Assembly: GCA_016207095.1 (NCBI GenBank)
Contig: JACQQF010000044.1
Location: 23,526-87,525, forward strand
Reading direction: 5' to 3'
Source of the DNA: Candidatus Methylomirabilota bacterium
GTDB taxonomy: Bacteria > Methylomirabilota > Methylomirabilia > Methylomirabilales > Methylomirabilaceae
DNA length: 64,000 bases
Shown here: one piece after another, positions 17,361-25,369 of the stretch
Numbering within the stretch: position 1 is the first letter of the stretch
Layout: each line of letters opens with the position of its first letter
The notes under the pieces: generated by a model
The model's input: the letters and a program-made list of their open reading frames with translations, nothing else
Databases searched by the model: none
Told to the model about the DNA's origin: nothing
Made by a program: the position numbers and the translations under genes

Positions 17361-17396
17361 GGGGGTGGGCTTGTGTACCCGGCCCGCCCCCTTTTT
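17361..17396 (+). terminator. Intrinsic terminator of the 16016 gene
   Basis: GGGGGTGGGC at 17361-17370 pairs with GCCCGCCCCC at 17382-17391, followed by TTTTT. It lies 65 bases after the stop codon. Confidence 0.85.
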
Positions 17397-17788
17397 GTCC
17401 GCTCTCCATCAAGGCCCAAGCAAGTTATCGGCCTTCTCCAAAATAGAAGCGGTCCTATGCGCCGCTAACTGCTCTGTTTCCCAAATACGATGGTGTGTGC
17501 CCTCTCACGCCCCTCAACCTAACCTTCTCCCCTTGAAGGAGAAGGAGGGATGAGGGGAACTGGGAGGTCGCCTGACCAATACGGCACCCCTTCTGCTCCC
17601 CCACGCCAGTTCCAGCTTGACTTCATCGATCCCTACTATTAATCTCGCAAGAAAGAGGACAGTAGGCTTGTCGGTGCCACACGCTGTTCGCCGGACACCT
17701 GTTGTAGCCATGGACGAATCTGGTGTGTCGCTACCAAGGGAGAGAATCAGCACCGCAATCCGGTCTACGAGCCGAGGAGGCGTAAGAG
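17397..17788. other. Intergenic stretch without a recognisable gene
   Basis: Between the terminator and bactofilin I see no credible gene. Around 17521-17560 there is a CTTCTCC/GGAGAAG inverted repeat followed by GGGATGAGGGGAA. It resembles the short G-rich intergenic repeats also seen near 34860-34925 and 63070-63180. A GAGGAGG ribosome site for bactofilin lies at the end. Confidence 0.6.
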
Positions 17789-18310
17789 ATGGCGTTGTTT
17801 GGGCAGCAATCCCGGAAGGAAGAACGCGCGACGAAACCCGAGCCGAGAGTCGAGTCGCCGTCCGAGCGCGTGGTGACATTCCCGCCCGGACCGGTGCGAC
17901 GTGTGGAGGAACAGTCGATGGCAATGACGCAACCAAAGCCGTCCGAGTCAGTCCTGGCCGCAGGCTTGACGATCGAGGGCAAGATCGAGGGAAACGGCAA
18001 CATCCGTGTGGCGGGCCGGTTCAAGGGTAACGTTAACGTCAAGGGTGAGCTGACGATCGAGCCGGGCGCTACGATCGACGGAGAGGTGAATGCTGAGGTC
18101 GTCCTGGTCGGGGGCGAAGTGCGGGGGCAGATCGTCTCCACGTCCCGCGTTGAGTTCAAGGAGTCGGGGACCCTTATCGGCGATTTGAAGGCCGGAAGTT
18201 TGACGGTGGCAGCGGGGTCCAAGATGCGGGGCAAGGTCGAGTTCGGGTGGAAGGAGGGCGAGATCGAGGACGCGCCTCCAAGCGAGGGCGGGTCCGCGTT
18301 CGCGCGATGA
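17789..18310 (+). CDS. Bactofilin-family cytoskeletal protein
   Basis: After a charged, proline-rich 50-residue head comes the right-handed beta-helix polymer domain typical of bactofilins. It is recognisable as ESVLAAGLTIEGKIEGNGNI, then GRFKGNVNVKGELTIEPGAT and VVLVGGEVRGQI (about residues 52-155), with a short charged tail. Bactofilins polymerise without nucleotide and scaffold cell-wall or appendage proteins. The stop overlaps the next start by four bases, so the zinc-ribbon protein downstream is probably made with it. Confidence 0.9.
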   Translation: MALFGQQSRKEERATKPEPRVESPSERVVTFPPGPVRRVEEQSMAMTQPKPSESVLAAGLTIEGKIEGNGNIRVAGRFKGNVNVKGELTIEPGATIDGEVNAEVVLVGGEVRGQIVSTSRVEFKESGTLIGDLKAGSLTVAAGSKMRGKVEFGWKEGEIEDAPPSEGGSAFAR

Positions 18311-18666
18311 CCGTCCATGGGGTGACCGGCGAGGCGTGGAACTGCCCCCACTGCGGCGAGCGGATCCTCCGAAGCGCGCTAACCTGTCCGGCGTGCCAAC
18401 GCCACCTGCGGCTCGACGCCGTCGCCCTCGGGCGGCAGGACCAAGCTATAGTCTGCCCGCTCAGCGTTGATGGCACGATCCGGCACCCGGGCACCGAGGC
18501 GGCTTGGGAGTACACGGTGCTCATTGAGGTGCATGATGGGGTGGGAGAGATGCTCGCCAGGCGCGTTGTGGGAGTGGGGGCGCTGGGGCCGGGCGAGACG
18601 CGAACGTTCACCCTCCGTGTCGAGGTGCTTGTTCCGGAAAAGTCCACGCTGACTGCGGCTTCCTGA
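18307..18666 (+). CDS. Small zinc-ribbon protein
   Basis: A 119-residue protein whose ATG shares ATGA with the bactofilin stop. The N-terminus has two CxxC pairs, CPHCGERIL and CPACQRHL, which should hold one zinc. A beta-rich domain follows (WEYTVLIEVHDGVGEMLARR ... RTFTLRVEVLVPE) that looks like an immunoglobulin-like or FxLYD-type fold. No known function; coupling to bactofilin suggests a partner role in the same structure. Confidence 0.75.
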   Translation: MTVHGVTGEAWNCPHCGERILRSALTCPACQRHLRLDAVALGRQDQAIVCPLSVDGTIRHPGTEAAWEYTVLIEVHDGVGEMLARRVVGVGALGPGETRTFTLRVEVLVPEKSTLTAAS

Positions 18667-19009
18667 CTGGGCCTCGCGCCAGGATTGGTACCACGGCTCG
18701 TACTGAGCGCGCGGGTTTCACCCTCAATTCTCCCTCCTGACGAGCTTCGCAACCCCCTCCCTTTATGGGTCTAGCCCGGGCGGCGCATCGTAACAGTACA
18801 GGTGGGGTCAGACGAATGCAGGGCGCGAGAGTCGGCCAATCCCGTGTGGGGTAAGCGGCAGAACAGCAGAAGAGCGATGGGCCTTGTGCGAACCGGGTTT
18901 TCGATTGAAAGCAATGGCATGCGGAATCTTCTTGACACAGAGTATCCTTCAAGATATAAAAGACGAGTAATCCGATCGACATAATGAAGTATTGGGCTGG
19001 GGATAGAAT
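18667..19009. other. Intergenic region carrying the sulfur-island promoter
   Basis: No gene is evident in these 343 bases. The last 80 bases are markedly AT-rich and hold the strong promoter annotated at 18932-18960. The rest has no feature I can support. Confidence 0.6.
18932..18960 (+). promoter_or_regulatory. Near-consensus sigma70 promoter of the Rrf2-cysK operon
   Basis: TTGACA at 18932-18937 and TATAAA at 18955-18960 are separated by exactly 17 bases, 50 bases before the regulator's ATG. It is the best promoter match in the window. The Rrf2 protein may bind here to autoregulate. Confidence 0.8.
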
Positions 19010-19462
19010 ATGAAGATTTCCGCGAAAGGCGACTACGCGACGCGAGCGATGCAGGATCTTGCCTTGCACTATGACAAAGGCCCGATTCAGATCGAGGAGA
19101 TCGCCAAACGCCAACATCTCCCTGTCCGTTACCTGGAGCAGATCCTATTGAGTCTGAAGCGGGCCGGGTTTCTGGAGAGCAAGCGTGGGGTGAGCGGGGG
19201 GTACTACCTGGCCAAGCATCCCCGAGAGATTACGATGGGAGGCATCATCAGGGCCACCGAGGGCCCCATTCTGCCGATCTATTGCGTTGGCAGCGGGAAG
19301 AAGCGGGAAATCTGCATCGAGGAGCCTCACTGCAGCCTGCGCGATATCTGGGCTGATGTCCGTGATGCCGTGTCTAGGATTGTAGACCATACCACGCTGG
19401 ATGACCTGTGCCAGCGCATCAGAGAGAAACGAGAGCGGCAAGGCGTGAGCTACCACATCTAA
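19010..19462 (+). CDS. Rrf2-family transcriptional regulator (IscR/CymR-like)
   Basis: A 150-residue Rrf2 winged-helix protein with MKISAKGDYATRAMQDLALH, the recognition helix region around IAKRQHLPVRYLEQILLSLK and GVSGGYYLAKHP. It has cysteines at 92, 102 and 108, in the loop where IscR binds a [2Fe-2S] cluster, although spacing differs. Its place directly before cysK and the sulfur genes suggests a CymR-like role: sensing cysteine or sulfide supply, or Fe-S status. A strong promoter lies just upstream. Confidence 0.88.
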   Translation: MKISAKGDYATRAMQDLALHYDKGPIQIEEIAKRQHLPVRYLEQILLSLKRAGFLESKRGVSGGYYLAKHPREITMGGIIRATEGPILPIYCVGSGKKREICIEEPHCSLRDIWADVRDAVSRIVDHTTLDDLCQRIREKRERQGVSYHI

Positions 19463-19493
19463 CAGTATCAGCCTGGAAGGTAAAGGAATTCAG

Positions 19494-20408
19494 ATGTCTC
19501 GGCTGGTTCGAAGCGCTCTTGAGCTGATCGGCGACACCCCCTTGGTCGAGCTGCAGCGGATTCCGAGGCACGGATCGGCCCGAATCCTTGGAAAGCTTGA
19601 GTCTCTGAACCCGGGAGGAAGCGTCAAGGATCGCATCGCCTTGGCGATGATCGACGAGGCGGAGCGGAGCGGCCGCCTGAAGCCGGGCGACACGATCGTC
19701 GAGCCGACTTCCGGAAACACCGGGATCGGCCTTGCGGTGGTGGCGGCGATCAAAGGGTACCGCCTGATCCTGACGATGCCGGAGGACATGAGCGTGGAGC
19801 GACGGACACTGGTGAGCCGGTTCGGGGCGGAGCTGGTCCTGACCCCAGCCATCGAGGGGATGAGCGGCGCCGTCTACGCCGCCGAGTCGCTGGTAGCGAA
19901 CAATCCCGGCTACTTCATGCCGCAGCAATTTCTCAATCCGGCCAACCCGGAAATCCACCGCCTGACAACCGCCAGAGAGATCCTGAAGGCGACTCAGGGG
20001 CAGATCGACGCCTTTGTGGCGGGTGTCGGCACCGGCGGGACCATCACCGGCGTAGGTGAGGTGTTAAAGCAGGAGGTGCCCGGTGTTCGGGTGATCGCGG
20101 TCGAACCGGCCAAGTCTCCCGTCTTACAGGGAGGCAGGGCCAGGCCGCATGGCATCCAGGGGATCGGCGCCAGCTTCGTACCCGGCGTGCTGAACATGGA
20201 CGTGCTTGACGAGATCATCTCCGTAGAGGACGAGGACGCCTATCGGATGGCGACTCGCCTGACCCGGGAAGAAGGCTTGCTGGTAGGGATCTCAGCCGGG
20301 GGAAACGTCGTTGCCTCGACGATCGTTGCCGAGCGGCTTGGAGCCGGAAAGGTCGTCGTGACAATCCTCCCCGACACAGGGGAGCGATACCTGACGGTCC
20401 CATTCTGA
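19494..20408 (+). CDS. cysK: Cysteine synthase (O-acetylserine sulfhydrylase)
   Basis: A PLP fold-type II enzyme of 304 residues with LIGDTPLVEL, the PLP lysine in GGSVKDR (Lys45), PTSGNTGIGLA, the glycine-rich phosphate loop GTGGTITG and the end ILPDTGERYL. It would make cysteine from O-acetylserine and sulfide. It is 31 bases behind the Rrf2 regulator and in front of the CysO-E1 fusion. A second, CysM-like, paralogue lies at 25370; their sequences differ enough to imply different sulfur donors. Confidence 0.93.
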   Translation: MSRLVRSALELIGDTPLVELQRIPRHGSARILGKLESLNPGGSVKDRIALAMIDEAERSGRLKPGDTIVEPTSGNTGIGLAVVAAIKGYRLILTMPEDMSVERRTLVSRFGAELVLTPAIEGMSGAVYAAESLVANNPGYFMPQQFLNPANPEIHRLTTAREILKATQGQIDAFVAGVGTGGTITGVGEVLKQEVPGVRVIAVEPAKSPVLQGGRARPHGIQGIGASFVPGVLNMDVLDEIISVEDEDAYRMATRLTREEGLLVGISAGGNVVASTIVAERLGAGKVVVTILPDTGERYLTVPF

Positions 20409-20490
20409 CCTTCACTGGAGCCCGATGATGGATGCCTATCGTAGTCCGGACTCATCTCGTGGGCGGGAATCAGCGAGCGGAGAGGTGTCG

Positions 20491-21576
20491 ATGGAGGTCC
20501 GTGTCTATATCCCGACCCCGTATCGGAGGCTGACCCAGAATCAGACTTTTGTCGAGGGTCGTGGAGATAATTTAGTGGAACTCTTGGACGATCTGGAGAC
20601 CCGCTTCCCAGGGATCAGGGGGCAGGTCTTTGACGAGGTCGGAGAGATCCACCGCCATGTGAATGTGTATGTGAACAACGTGGCGGCGGAGGAACTAGGG
20701 GGAAAACGGACCGTGCTCAGGAGCGGAGACGAGGTGGCTCTCATCCCGGCCATGGCGGGCGGGGCCGTGCCGTTCAACGAAGAACAGATCCGTCGATATA
20801 GCCGCCACATCATTCTTCCTGAGGTGGGCGGCAAGGGGCAGCGCAAGCTATTGAACAGCTCGATTCTGCTGGTCGGGGCGGGAGGCCTTGGCTCGCCCGC
20901 GGCCCTCTACCTGGCGGCTGCCGGAATCGGTCGCCTCGGGATTATCGACGGCGATGTCGTAGACATGAGCAACCTACAGCGTCAGATCCTTCACCACGTG
21001 GATGACGTTGGACGACCTAAGGTCCAGTCTGCGGTGGACAGCATCGCCCAGATCAACCCTGACGTGAAGGTTGAGCCGTTTCAGACAGTTCTCTCGTCGG
21101 ATAACGCAAAGGAGATTATCAGTCAGTACGACCTTGTGGTGAATGGCTGCGACAACTTTCCGACGCGCTATCTGGTGAACGACTGCTGCGTGTTCTTGAA
21201 GAAGCCGCTGGTGGACGGGAGTATCTTCAAGTTCGAAGGACAGGTGACGGTCTTCGTACCCGGTCAGGGCTGCTACCGTTGCCTGTACCCCGCGCCCCCG
21301 CCGCCGGGACTCGTCCCGAGCTGCCAGGAGGCCGGCGTCCTGGGCGTATTGTGCGGCATCATCGGGAGCTTGCAGGCGATCGAGGCGATCAAGCTGTTGC
21401 TTGGCATCGGCGACTCTCTGGCGGGGCGTCTCCTGTTCGTCGATTCATTGGGGATGGAGTTCCGGCAGGTGAAGGTCCGCCGCGACCCTGAATGCCCGGT
21501 CTGCGGAGACCATCCGACCATCACCGATCTAATCGACTACCACGAGTTCTGCGGGGTTCCGGGCGCCAGTCATTAG
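20491..21576 (+). CDS. Fusion of CysO/MoaD-like sulfur carrier with MoeB/ThiF-type E1 enzyme
   Basis: Residues 1-91 are a ubiquitin-like sulfur carrier ending in the diagnostic Gly-Gly (ALIPAMAGG). Without a stop the chain continues AVPFNEEQIRRYSRHI into a full MoeB/ThiF adenylyltransferase with GAGGLGSPAA (about 129), VDMSNLQRQ, zinc cysteines (CYRC, CPVCGD) and a PSCQEAGVLG region. E1 enzymes adenylate the carrier's C-terminal glycine so that it can become a thiocarboxylate. Here that glycine is internal, so cleavage after GG would be needed, and a JAMM protease is encoded downstream. ATG 20491 starts exactly at the domain after GGAGAGG; ATG 20425 would add 22 non-conserved residues. Confidence 0.88.
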   Translation: MEVRVYIPTPYRRLTQNQTFVEGRGDNLVELLDDLETRFPGIRGQVFDEVGEIHRHVNVYVNNVAAEELGGKRTVLRSGDEVALIPAMAGGAVPFNEEQIRRYSRHIILPEVGGKGQRKLLNSSILLVGAGGLGSPAALYLAAAGIGRLGIIDGDVVDMSNLQRQILHHVDDVGRPKVQSAVDSIAQINPDVKVEPFQTVLSSDNAKEIISQYDLVVNGCDNFPTRYLVNDCCVFLKKPLVDGSIFKFEGQVTVFVPGQGCYRCLYPAPPPPGLVPSCQEAGVLGVLCGIIGSLQAIEAIKLLLGIGDSLAGRLLFVDSLGMEFRQVKVRRDPECPVCGDHPTITDLIDYHEFCGVPGASH

Positions 21577-21585
21577 GGCACGTGG

Positions 21586-22611
21586 GTGAGCGTGATGCTA
21601 CAGATGATTCTCCTGGGGTTGGCCGTTGGGGTGGCGTTCGGATATGCGCTTCAGCGCGGCCGCTTCTGCATGAACTCGACATTCCGCGACATCCTGGTGG
21701 GACGTGACCTCACCCTGCTGCGGGCCTATCTCCTTGCGCTTCTGATCCAGATGGTCGGGGTCAGGGCGATGGCGACGCTGGGCTGGTTCGAGTTGGGCAT
21801 CACCCCCTTTTTCTGGCAAGCCACGCTGCTTGGCGGGTTCGTCTTCGGTCTCGGCATGGCATTCTCCGGCGGGTGAGCGAGCGGCAGCACTTACCGGTCA
21901 GGTGAGGGGTTGGTGGGATCGGTTGTCGCGCTGCTGGGTTTTGCATTTGGGGTGACCATGACCAGCGGGGGCGTGCTTGAGCCTGTGCAGACTGCCCTTC
22001 GGAGCTGGGTGATCGAGATCGACGGAGAGGTGGCAACCCTGGATCTCTTCTTGCGCGTCAATCCATGGCTTCTCGTCGCGGGATGTGTCGCGGCGGGTGG
22101 TTGGTGGCTCTTGAGAAGCCCAGCGGGAGGTTACCAAAGGGGGTGGAGTTGGGCACGGACCGGAATCGTGATCGGGTTGATCGCCACACTTGCCTGGCCG
22201 ATCTCGACGCTGACCGGAAGGGAGTACGGCCTGTCGATCACCGAGCCGATCCGAGCGATCGCGGCATTCCTGTTGACGGGCGATGCTGAACAGATCACAT
22301 GGAGTAGCTTCATGTACCTGGGGCTCATCGCGGGCGCCTTCTTGGCGGCGCGGTCGCATGGAGAATTCGCGTGGCGCGCGCCGGGCGCGCAGCGCCTCCT
22401 CCAGGCGCTCGGAGGCGGCTTGATGATGGGTGTGGGGGCTGGGATCGCCGGCGGCTGCAATATCGGCTATGGACTGACCGGTGTCCCTCTCTTTGGCCTG
22501 AGCAGCTTGACCGCAACCATCAGCATCGTCCTGGGAGTGTGGGCTGGGGCGTATATGTTATTCGGGAGTGTTGCCTTCGAGCGGAGGGTCCGAGATGCAC
22601 AGCGCGCGTAA
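21586..22611 (+). CDS. YeeE/YedE (TsuA-like) membrane transporter with in-frame UGA, probable selenoprotein
   Basis: Two open stretches, 21586-21873 and 21877-22611, lie in the same frame, separated only by TGA at 21874-21876. Read through, the joint is FSGG-U-ASGSTYRSGEG, the YeeE-family motif that normally reads GGCASG. The product has 341 residues, many membrane helices, and the second family motif GGCNIGYGLTG. Reactive positions fall at Cys28 (RGRFCMN), Sec97 and Cys291. As I recall, the thiosulfate importer TsuA uses cysteines near 22, 91 and 293, nearly the same spacing. It sits between the CysO-E1 fusion and an exported rhodanese, so thiosulfate (or a selenium compound) uptake is likely. 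Start is GTG. The alternative is a nonsense mutation. Confidence 0.82.
21874..21906 (+). promoter_or_regulatory. Candidate bacterial SECIS element of the YeeE gene
   Basis: Starting 13 bases after the UGA, CTTACC (21890-21895) pairs with GGTGAG (21901-21906), one G-U pair included, closing a GGTCA loop. Apical-loop distance from the UGA (about 20 bases) and a GGUC loop resemble the E. coli fdhF SECIS, where loop G and U contact SelB. A single lower-stem match limits certainty. Confidence 0.55.
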
Positions 22612-23509
22612 CGTTCGAATCCATTTGTGTATGGCATTCATGGTCTGTTGGGCTGTCGCGGGGATCCTTCCGCCGCGTGCGTTCGGGGCCGAGGGGTACG
22701 CGAACCCACAGCTCCTTATCGAGACACACGAGCTGGCCAAGCGGCTGGGCGAGGCAGGACTGCGGCTTGTGGATCTTCGCACGCCGCAAGAGTACGCCGG
22801 CGGCCACATCCCCGGCGCAGCGCACCTAAGCTGGCAGGCCCTGGATGACCTCAAGGCAAATCAGCAGGGCCTTCCGATCCCCAAGGCTCGGGCGGAGGAG
22901 TTGTTCGGCGGACTCGGGATCGGGGAAGCCACCAAGGTGATTGCCTACGACGGTCCCAAGACTCCGTTTGGCGCGGCCCGCCTCTTCTTCGTCCTGGAAT
23001 TCTTCGGCCACGACAAGGTGCAGGTGTTGAACGGGGGCTTCAGGAAGTGGGCGCAAGAGGGTCGTCCCCTTTCCACTGACGTGCCTACGCCGCCCAAGGC
23101 CACCTTCGTCGCTCGGCCACGCCAGGAGCTTTTGGCCACCGCCGAGCAGGTGCGCGGCAAGCTGAGCGACCCGAAGGTCTGCCTGCTCGATGCGCGAAGC
23201 GCTGGGGAGTATGCCGGCGAGGATGTCCGAGCTGAGCGAGGAGGTCGGATTCCGGGGGCGGTCAACGTGGACTATCTCAGTACTGTTCGGCGGGATGATC
23301 ACACCTTCAAGGCCGCTGAGGAGCTGCGGCGGATCTTCGAGTCCGCAGGGGTGACGCCGGATCGGGAAACAATCACCTATTGCCACACCGGCGCCCGGGC
23401 CAACCACGATTATTTTGTCCTGCGGCTTCTGGGCTATCAGAAGCTCAAGAACTACGATGGCTCCTGGATCGAATGGGGAAATTCGGAGTCGCTGCCGATC
23501 CAGGAATGA
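22595..23509 (+). CDS. Exported tandem-rhodanese thiosulfate sulfurtransferase
   Basis: Two rhodanese domains follow a signal peptide (MAFMVCWAVAGILPPRAFG). The first has VDLRTPQEYAGGHIPGA; the second has LLDARSAGEYAGE and the active-site loop ITYCHTGARANHDYF with the catalytic cysteine. It would move a sulfane sulfur from thiosulfate to an acceptor, probably in the periplasm. Its start lies inside the 3' end of the transporter gene (17 bases overlap), a tight coupling that suggests it works at the transporter's outer face. ATG 22595 is preferred because the signal peptide follows directly. Confidence 0.86.
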   Translation: MHSARNVRIHLCMAFMVCWAVAGILPPRAFGAEGYANPQLLIETHELAKRLGEAGLRLVDLRTPQEYAGGHIPGAAHLSWQALDDLKANQQGLPIPKARAEELFGGLGIGEATKVIAYDGPKTPFGAARLFFVLEFFGHDKVQVLNGGFRKWAQEGRPLSTDVPTPPKATFVARPRQELLATAEQVRGKLSDPKVCLLDARSAGEYAGEDVRAERGGRIPGAVNVDYLSTVRRDDHTFKAAEELRRIFESAGVTPDRETITYCHTGARANHDYFVLRLLGYQKLKNYDGSWIEWGNSESLPIQE

Positions 23510-23522
23510 TGGGAGGGAGGAG

Positions 23523-23750
23523 ATGGCGCAGTATTCGCTGGACGTCACCGGGGAGATCTGTCCGTATCCGTTGATCTTGACCAGAAAAGAGATGGGGAAA
23601 CTGCAAACGGGCGATCAACTTGCCGTGACCGTCGATTACGCGAAATCGGCCGAGGACATCCCCCGGTGGGCGAAGGAAGAAGGGCACACGATCCTGGCCG
23701 TTCGGGAGAGGGGCGGGAGCCAGTGGGAGATCGTCCTGGAGAAAGCCTAA
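23523..23750 (+). CDS. TusA-family sulfur carrier protein
   Basis: A 75-residue TusA/SirA-like protein with the hallmark ICPYPLILTRKEM (CPxP, persulfide-bearing cysteine). It follows the rhodanese by 13 bases with a GGGAGGAG ribosome site. TusA proteins receive persulfide sulfur from rhodaneses or cysteine desulfurases and pass it on, so it is the likely cytoplasmic acceptor for this cluster. The ATG at 23523 begins the conserved domain. The stop is followed immediately by a dispersed repeat. Confidence 0.9.
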   Translation: MAQYSLDVTGEICPYPLILTRKEMGKLQTGDQLAVTVDYAKSAEDIPRWAKEEGHTILAVRERGGSQWEIVLEKA

Positions 23751-23894
23751 TGCCGGTCCAATTAACTTCGCCTAGCGGCAAGGCTTCCCCCCGGGCACTC
23801 CCTGCGACGTACCCTGAAACCGTACGTCGGGTACCCGCGAAGTGGGTGCAGTCCCAGGGTCAGCGCCTTGCTATGCTCGTTTCTTGGCCCGGCA
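23751..23894 (+). repeat. Dispersed intergenic repeat, copy A
   Basis: It begins on the base after the tusA stop codon with TGCCGGTCCAATTAACTTCG and contains the conserved GTACCCGCGAAGTGGGTGC. The match to copies B (28584) and C (50610) runs to a CGGCA near 23894. The remaining 110 bases to the next gene show no feature I recognise. Confidence 0.85.
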
Positions 23895-24007
23895 GTGTAC
23901 CCAGCAACTTAGGGCGCGATGGTCGGAGGACACCTATCCACTTGTTGCGGGTGTGGGTTGGTCACGGTTCAACCGTTGGGTCTGAGACCCGAGGCATTTC
24001 CGCGATC

Positions 24008-24970
24008 ATGACCGTTGCCAGAATGCTTTTCTTATGCTTGACGCTTGCGATGCTGGGCCTGGCTCTCCGCGCGGAGGCGGGCGGTCGGGTCTACACCGCC
24101 AACATGGAGTCGGGCACCATCTCTGTCGTCGATCCGGATTCCATGAAGGTCATTGCGACGATCGATCCTCTGGGCCACCGGACCCATGGCCTCTTATTAT
24201 CGCCAGACCAGTCAAAGCTGTTCGCGACGAACATGCACAACGGAACCCTGGCCGTGGTGGACATCGCCTCGGGCGAGGTGATCGGCATCATTCCGACGGG
24301 GAAGATGGCCCACTCCGCCGCAGTGACTCCAGACGGGAAGCAGGTCTGGGTGGTCAATGGGGCGGAAGAATTCCTGACCGTTGTGGATGTTTCTCTGCTC
24401 AAGGTCGTGGGGCGGGTGTCCCTGGGCCAGATCATCGGCGCAGGATATATTCGATTCAGCCCGGACGGGATGCGGGCCTTTGTGACCAGGCCGACCCTTG
24501 GCGCTGTTTCTGTGATCGACGTGCCCACAAAGCGTGTTGTTGCGACAGTGGAGGTCGGAAAGCGTCCCACCTTTATTCAGGTAACGTCCGATGGCCGTAG
24601 AATCTGGGGCACCGACACCGGTGGAGACGAGATCTATGCCATTGATATTACGAACAACACGCTGTTAGGGAAGCTCACCGTGGGTAGAGGCCCTAACCAT
24701 CTCGCCATTGTGGGTAATACCCTGTATGTCACTCTCGGAGGGACGAATGAGGTGGCGGTAGTGGGCGATGCGAACGGACAGGTAAGTGTAAGGGGCCGGA
24801 TCAAGGTCGGTGGAAGCCCCAGCGGTATCTGGCCCAGTCCGGATGGAAAGCGGCTGTATGTGGCGGGTGAGGGCACCAACGATCTTCACGTCATCGATAT
24901 CGCGCTTCAGAAGGTGGTTGGGACCGTTCCGGTGGGCAGGAGACCCGTCGCCGTTGTAACGGCACGATAA
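24008..24970 (+). CDS. Exported YVTN beta-propeller protein
   Basis: A signal peptide (ARMLFLCLTLAMLGLALRAE-A) and about seven YVTN blades, for example YTANMESGTISVVDPDSMKV, LFATNMHNGTLAVVDIASG and LYVAGEGTNDLHVIDI. The fold is a seven-bladed propeller in the periplasm or outside. It lies between two tusA genes, so a link with sulfur handling is suggested by position only. The open frame extends upstream through the dispersed repeat to 23666, but the signal peptide fixes the ATG at 24008. Confidence 0.85.
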   Translation: MTVARMLFLCLTLAMLGLALRAEAGGRVYTANMESGTISVVDPDSMKVIATIDPLGHRTHGLLLSPDQSKLFATNMHNGTLAVVDIASGEVIGIIPTGKMAHSAAVTPDGKQVWVVNGAEEFLTVVDVSLLKVVGRVSLGQIIGAGYIRFSPDGMRAFVTRPTLGAVSVIDVPTKRVVATVEVGKRPTFIQVTSDGRRIWGTDTGGDEIYAIDITNNTLLGKLTVGRGPNHLAIVGNTLYVTLGGTNEVAVVGDANGQVSVRGRIKVGGSPSGIWPSPDGKRLYVAGEGTNDLHVIDIALQKVVGTVPVGRRPVAVVTAR

Positions 24971-24993
24971 GGTGCGGCTTCGGAGGAGCGTGA

Positions 24994-25239
24994 ATGAGTG
25001 AATCGCATCAACAGACAGCCGAACCCCTCGATCTGAAGGGCGAGGTCTGCCCGTATACCTTTGTGAAGAGCAAACTGGCATTGGAGGAGATGGAAAGCGG
25101 TCAGGTCCTCAGGGTGATCGTCGATAACCGGGGCTCAGCCGAGAATGTCCCGAGGAGCCTGTCCAGCGAGGGGCACCAAATTCTCAACGTCGCGATGCTG
25201 AACGACACCGACTGGGCCATTACCGTCAGGAAGGCGTGA
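24994..25239 (+). CDS. TusA-family sulfur carrier protein (second copy)
   Basis: An 81-residue TusA-like protein with GEVCPYTFVKSKLALEEM; the cysteine is kept but the second proline of CPxP is replaced by threonine. The rest (GQVLRVIVDNRGSAENVPRSL) follows the family. It differs clearly from the copy at 23523, suggesting separate donors or acceptors. It sits 23 bases behind the beta-propeller gene and before cysM. Confidence 0.88.
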   Translation: MSESHQQTAEPLDLKGEVCPYTFVKSKLALEEMESGQVLRVIVDNRGSAENVPRSLSSEGHQILNVAMLNDTDWAITVRKA

Positions 25240-25369
25240 CGCACGGCGGGGTTGTCAACGCGGAACCCTTTGATCGCGGTGGGTGAGGCTGAGTGAAAGG
25301 GCACTGTGGGCAGCGTGAAGCGGTCGAGACGACTGGCGTTCCGCACGGATTCCAACAACGAGGACGTGG

